Positions 6,978 to 9,261 of a stretch of DNA of 9,261 nucleotides are shown piece after piece (position 1 is the first letter of the stretch; each line of letters begins with the position of its first letter). The DNA is from an uncultured Gemella sp. (GTDB lineage Bacteria > Bacillota > Bacilli > Staphylococcales > Gemellaceae): NCBI GenBank assembly GCA_947254465.1, contig CAMYEU010000050.1, forward strand, positions 1 to 9,261, in the 5' to 3' direction. A model generated the notes under the pieces. It saw only the letters and a program-made list of their open reading frames with translations. It was not told the origin of the DNA and did no database searches. A program made the translations under genes and the position numbers.

Positions 6978-7370
6978 TTATTTTTTACTGCTTTCTTCTA
7001 TAAATGCTTTAATCTTTTTAAATGTTTCATTTGATATTACATGTTCAACACTACATGCTTCTTCATTTGCTTGTTTAGGTTCAACACCTAAATCTAAAAA
7101 TAGATTATAAAAATAAATATGTTTATTGTATAATTCTTTACCTATTTTTTCTCCTTTTTCCGTTAGCTTTATTGACATAGATTTCCTGTACACATACCCC
7201 TCATCTATTAAATTATTTATAGCCACACTAACTGATGGTTTGCTTAACTTCGTATAGTTAACAATATCTTTATTATAAACATCCTCTTTTTCTCTCAATA
7301 AAACATAAATCACTTCAATATAGTGTTCCTTAGAAAAAACTTTTCTGTGAAGCTTAACGCCCAAAATCAT
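6978..7370 (-). CDS. DtxR/MntR-family metal-dependent transcriptional repressor
   Basis: A 130-residue DNA-binding protein of the DtxR/MntR/IdeR family, which represses metal-uptake genes when loaded with Fe(II) or Mn(II). A winged helix-turn-helix (about 17-72, recognition helix near SKPSVSVAINNL) is followed by the metal-binding and dimerisation domain. Likely ligands are H16 and E19 in EHYIE, H84 in NKHIYF, and E104, C106, E109 and H110 in EEACSVEH. The cysteine is as in DtxR/IdeR, while E19 is as in MntR, so the metal cannot be assigned safely; the context suggests iron. There is no C-terminal SH3 domain, as in MntR. The ATG at 7370 is only one base from its AGGGG, whereas a TTG two codons later (7364) has seven-base spacing and may be the real start. 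It lies upstream of the salicylate operon on the same strand, separated by a terminator, and is its likely regulator. Confidence 0.88.
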   Translation of the reverse strand: MILGVKLHRKVFSKEHYIEVIYVLLREKEDVYNKDIVNYTKLSKPSVSVAINNLIDEGYVYRKSMSIKLTEKGEKIGKELYNKHIYFYNLFLDLGVEPKQANEEACSVEHVISNETFKKIKAFIEESSKK

Positions 7371-7371
7371 A

Positions 7372-7376
7372 CCCCT
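7372..7376 (-). promoter_or_regulatory. Ribosome binding site that favours a TTG start for the DtxR-like gene
   Basis: AGGGG is followed by one base before the ATG at 7370 and by seven bases before the TTG at 7364. The aroF gene uses the same AGGGG at seven-base spacing from its ATG. The TTG start would give 128 residues and lose only MI. Confidence 0.5.
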
Positions 7377-7399
7377 TTTCTTTTTTATATTTTAATGTA

Positions 7400-7414
7400 T
7401 ACCCCATTAAGGTA
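7400..7414. promoter_or_regulatory. Imperfect palindrome at the start of the regulator transcript, possible operator
   Basis: TACC and GGTA half-sites flank seven bases (plus strand TACCCCATTAAGGTA), directly downstream of the -10 box of the regulator promoter. The placement is like that of the operon operator, so autoregulation is possible. The sequence does not resemble the 6796-6821 repeat, and I hold this loosely. Confidence 0.3.
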
Positions 7415-7443
7415 ATTATAAAATATATTCTCTAACATTACAA
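7415..7443 (-). promoter_or_regulatory. Promoter of the DtxR-like regulator gene
   Basis: On the minus strand: -35 TTGTAA (7438-7443, four of six consensus bases), a 17-base spacer, and a perfect -10 TATAAT (7415-7420). It lies 45 bases before the start codon. A GTTAG sequence, also the core of the operon operator, lies in the spacer. Confidence 0.65.
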
Positions 7444-7451
7444 ATATATTA

Positions 7452-7605
7452 AAACCCCTTAACACTTATTCAGCAAGCACAGTAAGTGCATATGCACTTA
7501 CTAAAAATGGAATAAGAATACTACTCTTATATCGCTTATTTTTTCCATTTTACTTGTTGGGGAATATCCCCAAACCCCTAAATTTATAATAATTAAATTC
7601 AGCAA
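7452..7605 (+). repeat. Degenerate direct repeat flanking the oriT candidate
   Basis: AAACCCCT occurs at 7452-7459 and 7572-7579, and ATTCAGCAA at 7468-7476 and 7597-7605. The order is the same in both copies and the inverted repeats lie between. The spacing differs by nine bases between copies. They may be protein-binding repeats of the transfer origin or traces of a duplication. Confidence 0.4.
7481..7573 (+). other. oriT: Candidate origin of transfer (oriT): three inverted repeats
   Basis: Three structures sit in under 100 bases, 346 bases upstream of mobC. The first is a perfect 22-bp palindrome (7481-7502, half-site AGTAAGTGCAT). The second is a larger hairpin with arms AAAATGGAATAAG (7504-7516) and its partner with a bulge (7535-7551). 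The third is TTGGGGA-ATA-TCCCCAA (7557-7573), followed by CCCC. Clusters like this ahead of mobC and a MOB-P relaxase are typical of transfer origins in Firmicutes elements. The nick site cannot be assigned from sequence. Confidence 0.55.
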
Positions 7606-7634
7606 CAAACGCTTATAATAGCCCCAACGTAAAC

Positions 7635-7769
7635 TTGAATATTATCTCAAAAAGTGATAAAGTATAAGCAATAAAAAATTAAATCAGGAGATTTCCATAC
7701 GAAACATATAGAATAAATTAAACCTGTAAGTCAAGTAATCCTACTTGAATTTACAGGTTTTTCTTTTTT
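7635..7769 (+). ncRNA. Candidate short RNA or attenuated leader ahead of mobC
   Basis: A possible promoter has -35 TTGAAT (7635-7640), a 17-base spacer and an extended -10 TG-A-TAAAGT (hexamer 7658-7663). It lies about 100 bases before a strong intrinsic terminator. The transcript of roughly 100 nt would hold no good open reading frame, although it has one AGGAG (7686-7690). It could be a small RNA of the element or an attenuator limiting mob expression. The promoter boxes match consensus only moderately. Confidence 0.35.
7721..7769 (+). terminator. Strong intrinsic terminator, plus strand
   Basis: The arms 7721-7737 and 7742-7759 pair over about 16-17 positions (AACCTGTAA and TCAAGTA blocks, interrupted by a one-base bulge) around a 4-base loop, and a T-rich run follows (7758-7769). 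No plus-strand gene ends just upstream. It must therefore end a short RNA, block transcription entering from the left, or attenuate mobC. Confidence 0.8.
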
Positions 7770-7905
7770 ATTTCTATTAATAAATTTATTAGGTAGACGA
7801 ACTTCAATGAGGTTTACTACGAGCTCTATCTACATAATTATTATCACATAAGAAAGATGGATTGAGAACAAAATGTAGTATTTATTATTACAACTACAAT
7901 ATACG

Positions 7906-7911
7906 AGGAGG
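7906..7911 (+). promoter_or_regulatory. Ribosome binding site of mobC
   Basis: A perfect AGGAGG, seven bases before the ATG at 7919. Upstream, TTGAGA (7862-7867) and TATTAT (7883-7888) could be promoter boxes, but the 15-base spacer is short. A TGTAGT/ACTACA inverted repeat (7874-7879 and 7893-7898) could be an operator. Neither is firm. Confidence 0.85.
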
Positions 7912-7918
7912 TTAAATT

Positions 7919-8287
7919 ATGACAAGTAGATTTAGAAATAACGGAATCTATTTAATGTTATCTGATGAGGAGTTAGAATTGCTAAATGAAAAATATAAAG
8001 CATCTAAGTGTAAAACTCTTAGACAATTTATTATGAAATGTATTTTAGAAAAAGATATTTATGTATTAGATATGGATGTCTTTCGTGAAATGTCAACAAA
8101 TATAAGTCGTACTTCAAATAATATAAATCAAATTGCTAAAAGGATAAATACTACATCAATTATATATAAAGATGACGTAGAAGATTTAAAAAGCTTATTA
8201 AAAAATCAAGCGAAAGATATTTTCTCTATGCGTAAAAAAATATACTCTCTTACTAATCCTAACAGCATAAATACCGAGAAAAAATAA
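7919..8287 (+). CDS. mobC: MobC-family relaxosome accessory protein
   Basis: A 122-residue small DNA-binding protein of the MobC type, which helps the relaxase recognise and open the transfer origin. The N-terminal part (about 9-45, IYLMLSDEELELLNEKYKAS onward) looks like a ribbon-helix-helix domain: a short strand followed by two helices. The family hallmark NINQIAKRINT lies near residues 73-83, followed by a helical, charged tail. It is preceded by a perfect ribosome site and followed by the relaxase gene, whose ATG shares one base with the mobC stop (TAATG), so the two are translated together. The pairing and order match mobilisation modules of Tn1549-type elements and mobilisable plasmids in Firmicutes. 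I assign the family by this motif and context. Confidence 0.88.
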   Translation: MTSRFRNNGIYLMLSDEELELLNEKYKASKCKTLRQFIMKCILEKDIYVLDMDVFREMSTNISRTSNNINQIAKRINTTSIIYKDDVEDLKSLLKNQAKDIFSMRKKIYSLTNPNSINTEKK

Positions 8288-9217
8288 TGGCAATTACTAA
8301 AATTCATCCTATAAAATCCACTTTAAAAATAGCACTTGATTATATTATGAATAGTGATAAAACAGATGGAAAAATTCTAATTTCCTCCCTAAACTGTAAC
8401 CCTATAACTGCTCATTTAGAATTTGAACAAACAAAAAGAGAATGTAATTCTAAAGCAAAAGTTTTGGCAAGACATTTAATTCAATCTTTTTTCCCTGGAG
8501 AAACTACTGCTGAAGAGGCTCATCAAATAGGTATAGAACTATGCGATAAAATCTTAAAAGGAAAGTATGAATATGTTCTTACTACCCATATAGATAAGGG
8601 ACATATTCACAACCATATACTATTTAATAATGTTTCTTTTGAAACTGGTAAAGCATATCAAAGTAACAAAAAAACTTACCACCAAATTAGAAATCATAGT
8701 GATGATTTATGTAGAAAGTATCAGCTATCAGTTATAGATAAAGATTATGTAAAATTTAAGGAAAAGTATAAAACCAATGGTAAATCCTACAAAGAATATA
8801 TTGAATTTAAGAAAGGAAAATCTTGGAAACATAAACTTCAAATTGCTATTGATCATGCTATTAATAAAGCAAATAGCTATGAGAATTTCTTAAAGCTTAT
8901 GGAAGAATATGGCTATGAAATTAAACTTGGAAAATATCTTTCTTTCAGACATAAAAAACAAGGAGAAAAAGGGCGATTCATTCGTGCGAGGGAAACTACT
9001 CTTGGAAAAGATTATACAAAAGAGAAAATAAAAGAGAGAATTGAAAATAAGGTAAATGAAAATTACAAAAATAACAAAATTTGTTATAATAAAAAATCTT
9101 ATAAGAAATTTGATAATATAATAGACATAGAAAGTAATGAAAAGGTTAAATCTTCTAAAGGTTATGAAATATGGGCAAGAAAACATAATATGAATACTAT
9201 GGCGAATACCTTAAATC
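8287..9217 (+). CDS. MOB-P type relaxase (conjugative DNA nickase), 3' truncated
   Basis: Nicks oriT and pilots the strand during conjugation. The first 310 codons are present; the frame runs open into the adapter, so the C-terminus is missing. The relaxase domain is clear: MAITKIHPIKSTLKIALDYI with the likely nucleophile Y19, the RHLIQSFFPGE segment (62-72), and the metal motif H101-H106-H108 in THIDKGHIHNH. A conserved SNKKTYHQIRNHSDDLC segment (126-142) follows. The overall pattern is that of Tn1549-like relaxases (Pfam relaxase family). The region after about 245 is lysine- and asparagine-rich and not recognisable. The start overlaps the mobC stop by one base. Partner genes for transfer (coupling protein, type IV secretion) are not in the window, so I cannot tell an integrative conjugative element from a mobilisable element or plasmid. 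Confidence 0.93.
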
Positions 9218-9261
9218 CTGTCTCTTATACACATCTGACGCTGCCGACGATATGCAGTGTG
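9218..9261 (-). other. Untrimmed Nextera (Tn5) Read-1/i5 adapter, inverted copy
   Basis: Exact reverse complement of positions 1-44: mosaic end at 9218-9236, Read-1 part at 9237-9250, the same index at 9251-9258. Finding the i5 side at both ends suggests a whole tagmented molecule amplified with one primer, not a contig end trimmed by chance. It must not be read as a terminal inverted repeat. Confidence 0.97.

Larger units (their letters stand above)
7444..7918. other. Non-coding region between regulator and mobilisation genes
   Basis: About 475 bases without a convincing gene on either strand. From left to right it holds a short direct-repeat copy (7452-7476), three inverted repeats that look like an oriT (7481-7573), the second copy of the direct repeat (7572-7605), a candidate promoter (7635-7663), a strong intrinsic terminator (7721-7769), about 90 bases in which I see nothing firm, and the mobC ribosome site. 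The boundary of the mobile element, if there is one here, should lie near 7444-7480. Confidence 0.6.

Noticed and set aside
7807..7851. 14-codon plus-strand reading frame starting ATG AGG TTT
   Set aside because: The only purine-rich stretch upstream is weak and about 12 bases away. The peptide resembles nothing, so it is probably chance.
7444..7918. tRNA gene or CRISPR array in the long gap
   Set aside because: I see no cloverleaf-like set with a T-arm consensus and no regularly spaced repeats; the repeats present are single inverted repeats and one two-copy direct repeat.
8890..9186. 98-residue minus-strand open reading frame
   Set aside because: It lies wholly inside the relaxase gene in antisense. 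Its hydrophobic F/I-rich composition is what antisense of a lysine- and asparagine-rich AT-rich gene gives.
1..9261. Terminal inverted repeats of a linear plasmid or transposon
   Set aside because: The 44-bp inverted ends are the Nextera/Tn5 library adapter, not a biological repeat.

Overview
The window is one 9.2 kb, strongly AT-rich fragment that looks like an anaerobic Firmicute (Clostridia or Tissierellia type). The evidence is low GC, AGGAGG ribosome sites, clostridial-looking shikimate enzymes, a DtxR/MntR-family regulator, and a MobC plus relaxase pair resembling Tn1549-type conjugative elements. I cannot name a species. Both ends (1-44 and 9218-9261) are the same untrimmed Nextera Read-1/i5 adapter in opposite orientation, so the biological sequence is 45-9217 and both terminal genes are cut.

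Region 1 (45-6782, minus strand) is a tightly packed operon. In transcription order it encodes a salicylate synthase of the MbtI/Irp9/YbtS type, aroB, aroA, aroC, an aroE-aroK fusion, aroQ and the 5' part of a DAHP synthase (aroF). Neighbours overlap by up to 23 nt or lie at most 22 nt apart, and I see no internal terminator. Together these enzymes would run the whole route from erythrose-4-phosphate plus PEP to chorismate, and the first gene turns chorismate into salicylate. Salicylate is the starter unit of several siderophores. A well-formed promoter precedes the operon, with a perfect 11+11 bp inverted repeat at its -10/+1 region.

Region 2 (6901-7443, minus strand) is a monocistronic gene for a small DtxR/MntR-like metal-dependent repressor, with its own promoter and intrinsic terminator, directly upstream of the operon. 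The simplest reading is that iron or another metal, through this regulator, controls a dedicated chorismate-to-salicylate supply. Binding at the palindrome is inference.

Region 3 (about 7444-7918) is non-coding. It holds a cluster of inverted repeats that looks like a transfer origin, then a candidate promoter and a strong intrinsic terminator that may delimit a short RNA. Region 4 (7919-9217, plus strand) is a mobilisation module: mobC and a 3'-truncated relaxase with the HxxxxHxH metal motif.

The main point of interest is a metal-regulated, self-sufficient shikimate-to-salicylate cassette lying about 20-40 bp from the mobilisation region of a mobile element. Whether the cassette is cargo of that element, or only its chromosomal neighbour, cannot be decided here.
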